This document shows positions 15,975 to 24,732 of a stretch of DNA of 63,318 bases, one piece after another (position 1 is the first letter of the stretch; the number at the start of each line of letters is the position of its first letter). The stretch lies in contig CAIZMB010000136.1 of NCBI GenBank assembly GCA_903933935.1, forward strand, positions 1-63,318. Direction: 5' to 3'. Under the pieces are notes generated by a model, which was given only the letters and a program-made list of their open reading frames with translations, did no database searches and had not been told where the DNA came from. The translations under genes and the position numbers were made by a program. Source of the DNA: an uncultured Cytophagaceae bacterium (GTDB lineage Bacteria > Bacteroidota > Bacteroidia > Cytophagales > Spirosomataceae).

Positions 15975-18755
15975 ATGAAAATCAAGTCTACGACGAGAGT
16001 TAAAGCCCTCCTTATTTTTGCTATTACTACCCTAGGAATCAGTTCATTTATCCCAGGGATAAAGCCCATTAAAACTATTTCAAAAGCCATATCAACTCTT
16101 GGCAAATTAGATACCTTAATTAAAGTGATTTTGCCCGAGGGAATTGACCCGAATGATGAGGTTTGGAAAGGCATTGATTTAAGCCCTAAAAATCCAGTTA
16201 AATCACTTTCTCCTGAAGAAGAAGCTAAAATGTTGTTGTTGCCTCCAGGTTACAAATTAACTCCAATATTGACTGAACCAGCCATTGAAAATCCTGCAGA
16301 AATAACATTTGACGGAAATGGTGCGATGTATGTGTTAGAACTTAGGTCCTATATGCTAGATGCGGATTCTAAAAATGAATTAGATCCGATCAACCGTATT
16401 TCTCGTTGGGAAGACAAGAACAACGATGGGATCTATGAGAGTGGAACGATTTTTGTCGACCACTTAATTTTCCCTCGATTTGTATTGCCTTATGGTAAAA
16501 ACTGCATTTTGACCATGGAATCAGATGCCGATAATGTGTACAAATACACGGATACCAATGGAGATGGGAAAGCCGATAAAAAAGAATTGTTTACCACGAA
16601 ATTTGGCCGTTCGGGGAATGTGGAGCACCAACAAGCTTTCTTGTATTATGGCATGGACAACTGGCTTTATAGTACAGTAAATTCATTTAGAATTCGGGAA
16701 ACACCAGGTGGAATTATTCGAGAGAAGACGGGCTATAACCGAGCTCAGTGGGGTGCTACCCAAGATAATGACGGCAAAATGTGGTTTCAAGGAGGCGCCA
16801 GTGGCGTTCCATCTTACTTCCAATTTCCCATTCATTATGGAAATTTCGAGGTACCCAATCAATTTGAAAATGGATTTTATATCCCTTACGGAGAGGCGAT
16901 GCATTTAGCTGATGTGCAAGGAGGAATGACGCAAGTAAAGCAACCGGAAGGTTCGTTAAATCGGGTAACAGGTTCCGCTGGAAATGATATTTTCAGGGGA
17001 CATCGATTGCCAGATGCTTTGAAAGGTCAATTGTTCTATGGTGAACCAGTCGCTAGAATTGTACGCCAAATAAATCCTGAAAATAAAGAAGGCCTAACGG
17101 TCTTAAGCAATGTGTATCAAAAAAATGAATCCGAATTCATCCGTTCAAAAGATCCACTTTTCCGTCCCATTGATATGGCGACTGCCCCGGACGGAACGAT
17201 GTATATTGTGGACATGTATCACGGAATCATTCAAGAAGGAAACTGGACAGCTAAAGGTTCTTATTTAAGAACTAAAATTGACCAGTTCCAAATGGCAAAG
17301 GTTACGGGATTTGGCCGTATTTGGCGATTAACCTATGAAGGTCAAGAGCGGGATAAAAAACAACCCAACATGCACAATGAATCTAGCAGTACGCTCGTAG
17401 GACATTTATCGCATCCAAATGGTTGGTGGAGAGACATGGCCCAACAATTAATCGTTTTACGAAAAGATGTATCCGTTGGTCCTGCCTTACTAACGCAAGC
17501 TAAAAACTCAAAAAATGAGTTGGCCCGAATTCATGCTCTATGGACTTTGGAAGGTTTAGGTATTTTAAAAGCTGATTTGGTTCAAAACTTAAGCAAAGAT
17601 TCTAATCCACGCTTGCGTATTCATGCCATGCGGGCGGGTGAAACTTTATACAAAGCAGGAGACAAATCTCTAGGCATAATGTACCAAACATTGTTAAAAG
17701 ATTCAAACACCGATGTATGCATTCAAGCGATGTTGAGCGGAAAAGTACTTCAGTTGGCCGACTTGGATTCTCAATTGAAAACTGCAATGACCACCCATTC
17801 AGCGGAAGGGGTGAAATTGGTCGCTACACAAATTATAACGCCTGTAAAAATGCGAAATGCAGCCCCGGTAGCTGAATTTAGCAAAGAGCAAAAAGCGATT
17901 CTAGAGCGTGGTGAATTAGTTTTCAGTGAACTTTGTTCCCAATGTCATGGGAATAATGGCCAGGGAAAGCCGGAGGGGAATGGCAAGTTTTTTGCTCCAG
18001 CATTAGCGGGATCATTGCGTTTGCAAGGACATCCAAGCTATGCCATCCAGGTGTTATTACATGGTTTAGAAGGGCCTATACAAAAAAAGACCTATTCAGG
18101 TGGAATGATGGCTCCGATGAAGGAACAATCGGATGAATGGATATCGGATGTATTGTCTTATATCCGCACGGGCATGTCGAATGAAGCGTCATTCGTGACA
18201 CCCCAACAAGTTAGCGAGGTTCGTTCGAGGACCAAGAAGCAAAACGGTCTATACAAATTTGACCCTTTGTTTACGATGATTCCACAGGAATTAAATGTTC
18301 AAGATACGTGGGAAGTAAAAGCGAGTCATACCACAAACAACCGCATTGGAAGTAAGGGATCTCCCAAAACGGCGTTCACGTATGAAGGTTGGTCCACCGG
18401 TGAAAAACAATCCAAAGGAATGTGGTATGAAGTAAAATTCCCCAAAGAAATTATGTTGTCGGAATTACAATTTAATGCCCAAACCATGACTCCACGCGGC
18501 TACAAGCCTATTCCTAATGTGCCTAATCCTTCCGTTTCCACACATCCTAGAAAGTTTACCATTGAAACCTCATTGGATGGACAAACATGGCAAGTGGCTA
18601 AATCGCATGTATCAGGTAATGAGGGGAATAATCAAATTGCTTTTGCCAATACAAAAACTAAATACATGCGCATTGTTTTAGAAGAGCCGGCAAGTCCAAC
18701 GGGAGATGATATTCCTTGGATGGTGAAGCAAATGAAAGTTTTTGGAATACAATAA
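15975..18755 (+). CDS. Secreted propeller-HEAT-cytochrome c dehydrogenase-like protein with C-terminal discoidin-like domain
   Basis: 926 residues. An export signal (about 1-26, positively charged then hydrophobic) precedes a propeller of the PVC membrane-bound dehydrogenase type (about 75-460; NGAMYVLELRSYM, DTNGDGKADKKELF, DMATAPDGTMYIVDMYHG), HEAT-like helices (about 475-620), a cytochrome c domain with CSQCHG (Cys654, Cys657, His658) and likely Met ligand in GGMMAPM, and a C-terminal F5/8 (discoidin)-like sandwich of about 150 residues (SELQFNAQ, KFTIETSLDGQTW, YMRIVLEEP) that may bind carbohydrate. Paralogous in plan to the upstream gene but not a close copy. An esterase follows after 23 nt, suggesting cotranscription. 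Confidence 0.87.
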   Translation: MKIKSTTRVKALLIFAITTLGISSFIPGIKPIKTISKAISTLGKLDTLIKVILPEGIDPNDEVWKGIDLSPKNPVKSLSPEEEAKMLLLPPGYKLTPILTEPAIENPAEITFDGNGAMYVLELRSYMLDADSKNELDPINRISRWEDKNNDGIYESGTIFVDHLIFPRFVLPYGKNCILTMESDADNVYKYTDTNGDGKADKKELFTTKFGRSGNVEHQQAFLYYGMDNWLYSTVNSFRIRETPGGIIREKTGYNRAQWGATQDNDGKMWFQGGASGVPSYFQFPIHYGNFEVPNQFENGFYIPYGEAMHLADVQGGMTQVKQPEGSLNRVTGSAGNDIFRGHRLPDALKGQLFYGEPVARIVRQINPENKEGLTVLSNVYQKNESEFIRSKDPLFRPIDMATAPDGTMYIVDMYHGIIQEGNWTAKGSYLRTKIDQFQMAKVTGFGRIWRLTYEGQERDKKQPNMHNESSSTLVGHLSHPNGWWRDMAQQLIVLRKDVSVGPALLTQAKNSKNELARIHALWTLEGLGILKADLVQNLSKDSNPRLRIHAMRAGETLYKAGDKSLGIMYQTLLKDSNTDVCIQAMLSGKVLQLADLDSQLKTAMTTHSAEGVKLVATQIITPVKMRNAAPVAEFSKEQKAILERGELVFSELCSQCHGNNGQGKPEGNGKFFAPALAGSLRLQGHPSYAIQVLLHGLEGPIQKKTYSGGMMAPMKEQSDEWISDVLSYIRTGMSNEASFVTPQQVSEVRSRTKKQNGLYKFDPLFTMIPQELNVQDTWEVKASHTTNNRIGSKGSPKTAFTYEGWSTGEKQSKGMWYEVKFPKEIMLSELQFNAQTMTPRGYKPIPNVPNPSVSTHPRKFTIETSLDGQTWQVAKSHVSGNEGNNQIAFANTKTKYMRIVLEEPASPTGDDIPWMVKQMKVFGIQ

Positions 18756-18778
18756 CAAATAAATCCGCATTGAATTTT

Positions 18779-20281
18779 ATGAAAAAATATGTCCTACTTA
18801 GTTTACTATGTAGCTTAGGAGCCTTCAATGCGCTGAGCCAATTAGACCTCAAAATAAAATTCAAGGTAGCTGATTCGCTACAAAATTCGTTCCATAAAGG
18901 AGGAAGAATTCTAATTCATCTGACTAAAAAAACAGGTGCAGAACCAAGAAGTAAATCCGAAATGACGATTGGATATACGGCGAATGTGTGGGATAGAAAA
19001 AAGGAATTGGCCATACATACAAAGAAAAAAGATGTCAATGTCTATGGTTTTGAGAAGCTGAAAGTCAAAAAGGGGGACATGATTTATGTGCAGGCAGTTT
19101 ATAAACAAAATGAGGATGATGGACAAGAAAATGTAGCAGGTAATTTAAGTTCGCAAGCCGATTCGTTCAGATTAGGGGATAAAATTTCGAGGCCTTTGGT
19201 GTTCCAACAAACCATTCAGGCGCCCAAGGTGATTGAACATCCTTTAGTCAAAACGATTAAAATCACGAGTAACTATTTATCCGAATTTTCTGGCAGGCCT
19301 AGAACGATTAAAGCATCTATTTTATTACCCTCCGACTATTACGAAAACCCTGGAAAAGTGTATCCCATTTGCTATCGGGCACCCGGATTGAACGGACGCT
19401 GGTATGCGGTCAACAACCTTATTTTAAAAGACAAAGAGTTTTCGGACTTGTGGTTTTCAAAAACAGGGCCCAAGGTTATTTATGTCTTTTTAGATTCCAT
19501 GGGACCCTATGGCGACACGTACCAAGTAGATTCCGAAAATAATGGACCTTGCGGGAAGGCATTAACAGAAGAACTGATTCCCGCAATTGAAAAAATGGTA
19601 GGATATAATCCGGCCAACAAAATGAGGTTTTTAGCGGGATGTTCCACAGGGGGCTGGGTTGTGATGGGACTTCAAATTTTTTATCCAGATTTTTTTGATG
19701 GCGCATGGTCTTACAGCCCAGACCCGTTGGAATTTGAGCATTATGGATTAATCAATATTTATGAGGATGAGACTATATTTTACAATAAATATGGGTACTT
19801 ACAGCCTGGTAATCGGAGTGTCTATGGAGAACCTACCCGATCAATGAAAGATTGGATTGAGAATGAAAATGTGAATAGTCGGACCAATAACTATTTAATT
19901 TCGGGTGGACAATTTGGCGCATATAATGCTGTATTTGGCCCCAAGGGAAAAGATGGACTTCCTTCGTTAATGTTTGACCCAAAGACCGGAAAAGTGGATA
20001 AAGCGGTTGCGAAGCAATGGGAAAAATATGATTTGAAGAAATATTTATCGGCCAACTGGCCTACGATTGGTCCTAAGTTGCAAGGAAAGTTATGGATATG
20101 GTCAGGGGATTGTGATGGGCTTTTCTCTAACGTATCGACGCGATTTTTCAAGGAATTTATTGACAAAACAACGAATCCAAAATCAGATGCACATATATCA
20201 TTTACGGCAATGGCAGGACACTGCCAAGAATGGAACGATGAAGATGTGATCAAAATGATCGCGGCTAAGGCGGGGAAATAA
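18779..20281 (+). CDS. Secreted esterase of the enterochelin-esterase-like alpha/beta hydrolase family
   Basis: 500 residues from the ATG at 18779, which begins a clear signal peptide (MKKYVLLSLLCSLGAFNALSQ). An open frame extends upstream into the preceding gene but without signal features. The N-terminal 150 residues form a beta-rich domain; the C-terminal esterase domain (PF00756 type) has nucleophile Ser289 in AGCSTGGW, and His481 in AGHCQEW as probable catalytic His. Members hydrolyse esters such as acetyl or feruloyl groups on glycans, or siderophore esters. Placed 23 nt behind the propeller-cytochrome gene, so de-esterification of the same glycan is plausible. Substrate unknown. Confidence 0.78.
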   Translation: MKKYVLLSLLCSLGAFNALSQLDLKIKFKVADSLQNSFHKGGRILIHLTKKTGAEPRSKSEMTIGYTANVWDRKKELAIHTKKKDVNVYGFEKLKVKKGDMIYVQAVYKQNEDDGQENVAGNLSSQADSFRLGDKISRPLVFQQTIQAPKVIEHPLVKTIKITSNYLSEFSGRPRTIKASILLPSDYYENPGKVYPICYRAPGLNGRWYAVNNLILKDKEFSDLWFSKTGPKVIYVFLDSMGPYGDTYQVDSENNGPCGKALTEELIPAIEKMVGYNPANKMRFLAGCSTGGWVVMGLQIFYPDFFDGAWSYSPDPLEFEHYGLINIYEDETIFYNKYGYLQPGNRSVYGEPTRSMKDWIENENVNSRTNNYLISGGQFGAYNAVFGPKGKDGLPSLMFDPKTGKVDKAVAKQWEKYDLKKYLSANWPTIGPKLQGKLWIWSGDCDGLFSNVSTRFFKEFIDKTTNPKSDAHISFTAMAGHCQEWNDEDVIKMIAAKAGK

Positions 20282-20332
20282 ATAAAAATTAATCGCTTAA
20301 ATAATTTCTTTTCCCCTAATTGTTCGTGAATT

Positions 20333-21568
20333 TTGCCTGACACTAGCAAATACACATTGGAAATAGTCATTTTAGGAGGAGGAGCTGCCGGATTTTTTGC
20401 CGCCATTTCGGCAAAAAAACACTTTCCGCAAGCACATGTTCGGGTATTTGAGAAAACCTCTAAGTTTTTAGGGAAGGTAAAAATTTCAGGAGGCGGGCGT
20501 TGCAATGTCACAAACGCTTTATCAAATCACCGATTATTATCCGAAAAATATCCTAGAGGTGAAAAATTCCTGCGAAAAGCTTTTGAGCAATTTGATACAA
20601 AAGCGACCATGGAATGGTTTGAAAATAGAGGAGTCCCTTTGAAAACCTACCCAGATCTTTGTGTTTTTCCTTTATCAAACGAGTCCCAAAGCATCATAGA
20701 TTGTCTATGGAAAGAAGCAAAAACATTAGGGGTTGAATTGTGGACTTTGCGCGCCATAGATAAAATCACGCCTTTAGAAAATGGTTTTGAAATTGCTTAT
20801 AAAGATGTGACTGAAAAAGTAGACCGGGTGGTTGTTACGATTGGTGGCCAACCTAAACTAACAGGGTTTTCTTGGCTTGCCGATTTAAACCATAACATTA
20901 TCCCACCGATTCCTTCCTTATTCACATTCAACATGCCTAAAGAACCCATTCGTGATCTGATGGGCATCGTGGTAGAACAGGCTGTGGTTCGAATAGAAGG
21001 ACAAAAACTGGTCGGCAAAGGCCCTTTATTAATAACCCATTGGGGCATGAGTGGCCCAGCTATCCTACAATTATCTGCTTGGGGAGCTCGTATTCTTGCT
21101 GAATCAAATTACGAGTTCAGCATTTTAGTTAACTGGCTACACGAAACCAAAGAAAATACGCTGCGTGAAAGCTTCGTTAAAACCATTGCCGCACATGGTT
21201 CAAAAATGATTTCAAATCTAAATCCCTTCGAAATCCCCAACAGACTTTGGTTATTTTTATTGGAAAAAAATGAGATTAATCCAACTACTAGGTGGAATGA
21301 TTTAGGTGCAAAAAATACCAATAAACTTGTAAACACCCTATTGAACGACCGCTATGTTGTCCAAGGAAAAACAACGTTTAAAGAAGAATTTGTCACCGCT
21401 GGAGGAATAGACTTACAAGAAATCGATGTCAATACGATGCAAAGTAAAATCCATCCAGGCTTGTTTTTTGCAGGAGAAGTCATGGACATCGATGGCATTA
21501 CGGGAGGATTCAATTTCCAATCCGCTTGGACTACAGGCTATATAGCAGGAAAAAACGTGGGGAATTAA
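20333..21568 (+). CDS. HI0933/BaiN-family FAD-dependent oxidoreductase, TTG start
   Basis: 411 residues. The FAD-binding ILGGGAAGFFAAI lies at about residues 12-24, followed by the family hallmark SKFLGKVKISGGGRCNVTN and, near the C-terminus, FFAGEVMDIDGITGGFNFQSAWTTGYIAG. These define the HI0933/YhiN group of flavoproteins, whose physiological substrates are mostly unknown (BaiN, a bile acid reductase, is one member). The start must be the TTG at 20333: a TGA lies two codons upstream and the next in-frame ATG would remove the FAD site. Cytoplasmic, no signal peptide. Probably a general gene unrelated to its glycan neighbours. Confidence 0.87.
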   Translation: MPDTSKYTLEIVILGGGAAGFFAAISAKKHFPQAHVRVFEKTSKFLGKVKISGGGRCNVTNALSNHRLLSEKYPRGEKFLRKAFEQFDTKATMEWFENRGVPLKTYPDLCVFPLSNESQSIIDCLWKEAKTLGVELWTLRAIDKITPLENGFEIAYKDVTEKVDRVVVTIGGQPKLTGFSWLADLNHNIIPPIPSLFTFNMPKEPIRDLMGIVVEQAVVRIEGQKLVGKGPLLITHWGMSGPAILQLSAWGARILAESNYEFSILVNWLHETKENTLRESFVKTIAAHGSKMISNLNPFEIPNRLWLFLLEKNEINPTTRWNDLGAKNTNKLVNTLLNDRYVVQGKTTFKEEFVTAGGIDLQEIDVNTMQSKIHPGLFFAGEVMDIDGITGGFNFQSAWTTGYIAGKNVGN

Positions 21569-21597
21569 AATTCTCAACTAAAAAACTTGGTTTAAAT

Positions 21598-22635
21598 TCA
21601 TTCCTTCGGCTTATAGATATAATCTGAAGGCAACTCTTTCCCCATTCGATTTTCTGACATTTTACCGTACAATTCCAAGGAATAAGGATCAATCAACTCT
21701 CCATATTGATTGAAAAAAATCTGTGAAACAGGCATTATCTTAGAATTTTGTCTAAAATTATAATTATAGTCGATGGACAACATCCCTTTTAATTCCAACA
21801 AAAAAACAGTTGAATCACTGGTGGGCCTAAGCACCTCATCCGATTTAAATTCAGGTACAACGTCCAGGTACTTACGATCCTTAAAATAGTAAGCATAAAA
21901 CCCTTCTTCACTTAGCCTATTTCGGTACAAAGCCCATAGAAAATGTTTGACGGATCCCTGAAAAACATTCCTCCGATTAGCTTCCCAGCGCTTCTGCTGT
22001 TTTGGAGAACTGGGTTTTAAAGGTTCAAAATAACCGCTTGCTTTAAAACTCATCCGATTAATCCCTTTCTGAAACTCAACTAAAAAGCCTCGATATAAAT
22101 AACCCAAATTTCGGTTTTCAATCATCAATGGCTCTTCTGCTTTTGCTGTTAAGACCCTTTTTTGTTTATCATATTCCACATCGATGACCTCTCTGTTCAT
22201 AATTTGTACTTCACTCCTTGAAATATCCCGACCTAAAAATTCATTTTCAAAATCCCTGATCGATTTATTCCAGACCTTATCTTTTCGACCTTTTACCCGA
22301 ACTTCTAACAAATCCGTAACGTTTTCATCCAATCGCTCAACCAGGTTTTTTAGGTCGGAATCGATGCTTGTCAACTTCATCGACGTCTTAAACCCGACCA
22401 TCGATATAGAGAATTTATAAATGCCTTTGGGGATATTTTTAAGAATAAATCGGCCATTTACATCGGCTTGAGTACCTATCGATGTTCCATTTAAATACAC
22501 GTGGGCAAATGGAATAGGAGCGCCTTCTAGATTATTCTCAATAATTCTACCCGCCACCGAAAACTTTTGTTGGGCTTGTACACTGAGCGAAATCGTAAAA
22601 AAAAGAATCGTAAATAGGTAAAACGAATATTTCAT
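21598..22635 (-). CDS. Exported CarboxypepD_reg-like domain protein of unknown function
   Basis: 345 residues from Met at 22635 (signal MKYSFYLFTILFFTISLSVQAQ); three codons more are possible upstream. Residues about 25-110 form a CarboxypepD_reg-like sandwich (VAGRIIENNLEGAPIPFAHV, GTQADVNGRFILKNIPKGIY, SISMVGFKT), the same module seen at the start of SusC proteins. The remaining 235 residues contain FENEFLGRD, many aromatic and basic residues and YLYRGFLVEF; this form is common in Bacteroidota and has no assigned role. Convergent with the flavoprotein gene (30 nt between stops) and divergent from the GH27 gene. Confidence 0.75.
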   Translation of the reverse strand: MKYSFYLFTILFFTISLSVQAQQKFSVAGRIIENNLEGAPIPFAHVYLNGTSIGTQADVNGRFILKNIPKGIYKFSISMVGFKTSMKLTSIDSDLKNLVERLDENVTDLLEVRVKGRKDKVWNKSIRDFENEFLGRDISRSEVQIMNREVIDVEYDKQKRVLTAKAEEPLMIENRNLGYLYRGFLVEFQKGINRMSFKASGYFEPLKPSSPKQQKRWEANRRNVFQGSVKHFLWALYRNRLSEEGFYAYYFKDRKYLDVVPEFKSDEVLRPTSDSTVFLLELKGMLSIDYNYNFRQNSKIMPVSQIFFNQYGELIDPYSLELYGKMSENRMGKELPSDYIYKPKE

Positions 22636-22683
22636 CTGAATCAATTTATCAAAATTATATGAAATATTCTATCTTAAAAACGA

Positions 22684-22705
22684 TATTTTTGTCATCTAAA
22701 CCTAT
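22684..22705 (+). promoter_or_regulatory. Promoter and leader of the GH27 gene
   Basis: TATTTTTG at 22684-22691 fits the Bacteroidota -7 consensus. It is followed by the leader motif TAAACCTAT (22697-22705) and the ATG at 22709, giving a very short leader. A -33 TTG at proper distance is not evident. Confidence 0.5.
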
Positions 22706-22708
22706 TGC

Positions 22709-24703
22709 ATGAAAAATATATTACTCATCCTATTTTTAGGAATAAACACCCTACAAGCGCAAAATACAACCACTATCTTTTTGGATGATTTAGATGTTAA
22801 GAAATATTCCGAGGGCATTCAAAGCGTTGTAACCAAAACCAATATGCGCGGAGATTCCATGCTCATCAATCGGAAGCATTATAAACATGGGATTGGGGTA
22901 GAATCTACCAGCGTAATTCCTTTTTACATCAAAGGCCAGGCCACTTCTTTTTCTTGCATCATAGGTGCTGATGACAAAGCAAATAAACTTATTCCCCTCA
23001 CTTTTTTCATTTTAGGCGATGGCAAAATTTTATACCAAAGCCCCGAAATGATCCAAGGAGATCCCGCCATTTCCGTGGAAGTAGACCTAAAAGGCATTCA
23101 AAGAATGGGGCTCTTAGTCACAGGCAGAGGGAGTGGATATCCAAAAAATTTAGGCAATTGGGCCGACCCCAAAATCACATTAACCAAAGGCTTTGTTCCA
23201 GAAAAAATACCGAATAATGGCAATAGATATATTTTAACCCCTCCTTCCAGTCCAAAGCCCCGGATTAATTCACCCGCTCTTTATGGCGCTACCCCAGGAA
23301 ACCCCGTATTCTATACCATTTTTGCCTCAGGTCAAAAACCAATTGAATTCGATGCGAGCAATCTTCCCAATTCTCTGACAATAGATAAAAAAACAGGTAT
23401 TATCACGGGAAAAATAAATCAAAGAGGCAATTATAAAGTAACCTTGCAAGCAAAAAATGCTTTAGGGATTGCGAAAAAAACACTCGAAATAAAAATTGGA
23501 GATACGATTTCCCTCACGCCGCCTATTGGTTGGAACGGATGGAATTCATGGGCCCGACTCATCGACCAAGGAAAAGTAATGGCCTCGGCAAAAGCGATGG
23601 TCAACAAAGGACTCAAGGATCATGGTTGGGCTTATATCAACATCGACGATGCCTGGCAAGGTAGCCGTGGTGGAAAATACAATGGCATTCAAGCAAATGA
23701 GAAATTTCCATCGTTCGCAGCTATGGTAGATTCCGTTCACAGCATGGGCCTCAAAGTAGGACTCTATTCAAGTGCACATATAACTACTTATGCGGGCTAT
23801 GTGGGTGGTAGCTCCCCTATTCCGACAGGCATCCTACCCGATTCCATCAAAAATAATAAACGTGCCTGGAGGTTTGTGGGCCCCTATAAATTTGATGAAA
23901 ATGATGCGAAACAATGGGCCGACTGGGGCATCGATTATTTGAAATATGACTGGCGAATCGAAGTTCCTTCCACCATCCGAATGCAACAAGCCTTATTAAA
24001 ATCAGGTCGCGATATACACTTTAGCATTTCCAACTCCGCTCCTTTTGCTAATGCAAGCGATTGGGCCAAACTAACTAATTCATTCCGCACTGGCCCAGAT
24101 ATTCGAGATAGTTGGACATCCTTATTTATTTCGGCATTTACTTTGGACAAATGGGCTCCTTTCGGCGGCCATGGTCACTGGCTTGATCCAGACATGATGA
24201 TCATTGGAAACGTAACTACAGGATCCCAAATGCATCCAACCCGATTAACACCAGACGAACAATATAGTCATGTCAGCATTTTTAGTTTACTAGCCGCTCC
24301 CCTTTTAATTGGCTGTCCGATCGAACAATTAGATGATTTTACGTTAGGATTACTGACCAATGATGAAATTATAGAGGTCAACCAAGATCCTTTAGGGATT
24401 TCTGCTAGACTCGTGCAAGAAAAAAATGGAGTGCAAGTCTGGAAAAAACCTCTCTCAGATGGCTCTTTTGCGCTAGGATTTTTTTACACGGAGGAGTTTG
24501 GTAAAACTCCCCAAACCTATTTCCACTGGGAAAATGAAAAACCCATTGCATTTACGGTCGACCTAAATTCACTAGGACTTACAAAAAGCTATCAGTTGCG
24601 CGATGTGTGGCAACAAAAAAACCTGGGCAAAATTAAAAACCAGATATCCATGACTATTCCCCACCATGGCGTAAAATTTTATAAATTAAGTCCCGTCAAA
24701 TAG
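22709..24703 (+). CDS. Secreted GH27 alpha-galactosidase with N-terminal NPCBM domain
   Basis: 664 residues. Signal peptide (1-17), an NPCBM-like carbohydrate-binding domain (about 20-155; HKHGIGVESTSVIPFYI-like core), a putative Ig/cadherin-like linker domain (about 165-265; KKTGIITGKINQRGNYKVTLQA), then the GH27 barrel: PPIGWNGWNSW, YINIDDAWQ, nucleophile Asp414 in LKYDW and acid/base Asp467 in RTGPDIRDSW, and a C-terminal beta domain. GH27 members remove terminal alpha-galactose or alpha-N-acetylgalactosamine; the subtype is not decided here. Followed after 29 nt by the GH39 gene, probably in one transcript. Confidence 0.92.
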   Translation: MKNILLILFLGINTLQAQNTTTIFLDDLDVKKYSEGIQSVVTKTNMRGDSMLINRKHYKHGIGVESTSVIPFYIKGQATSFSCIIGADDKANKLIPLTFFILGDGKILYQSPEMIQGDPAISVEVDLKGIQRMGLLVTGRGSGYPKNLGNWADPKITLTKGFVPEKIPNNGNRYILTPPSSPKPRINSPALYGATPGNPVFYTIFASGQKPIEFDASNLPNSLTIDKKTGIITGKINQRGNYKVTLQAKNALGIAKKTLEIKIGDTISLTPPIGWNGWNSWARLIDQGKVMASAKAMVNKGLKDHGWAYINIDDAWQGSRGGKYNGIQANEKFPSFAAMVDSVHSMGLKVGLYSSAHITTYAGYVGGSSPIPTGILPDSIKNNKRAWRFVGPYKFDENDAKQWADWGIDYLKYDWRIEVPSTIRMQQALLKSGRDIHFSISNSAPFANASDWAKLTNSFRTGPDIRDSWTSLFISAFTLDKWAPFGGHGHWLDPDMMIIGNVTTGSQMHPTRLTPDEQYSHVSIFSLLAAPLLIGCPIEQLDDFTLGLLTNDEIIEVNQDPLGISARLVQEKNGVQVWKKPLSDGSFALGFFYTEEFGKTPQTYFHWENEKPIAFTVDLNSLGLTKSYQLRDVWQQKNLGKIKNQISMTIPHHGVKFYKLSPVK

Positions 24704-24732
24704 ATTTTTAAATACTTATTGATACAAAACCT

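Noticed and set aside
18716-18781. Upstream extension of the esterase gene
   Set aside because: The open frame overlaps the preceding gene and the ATG at 18779 begins a clear signal peptide.
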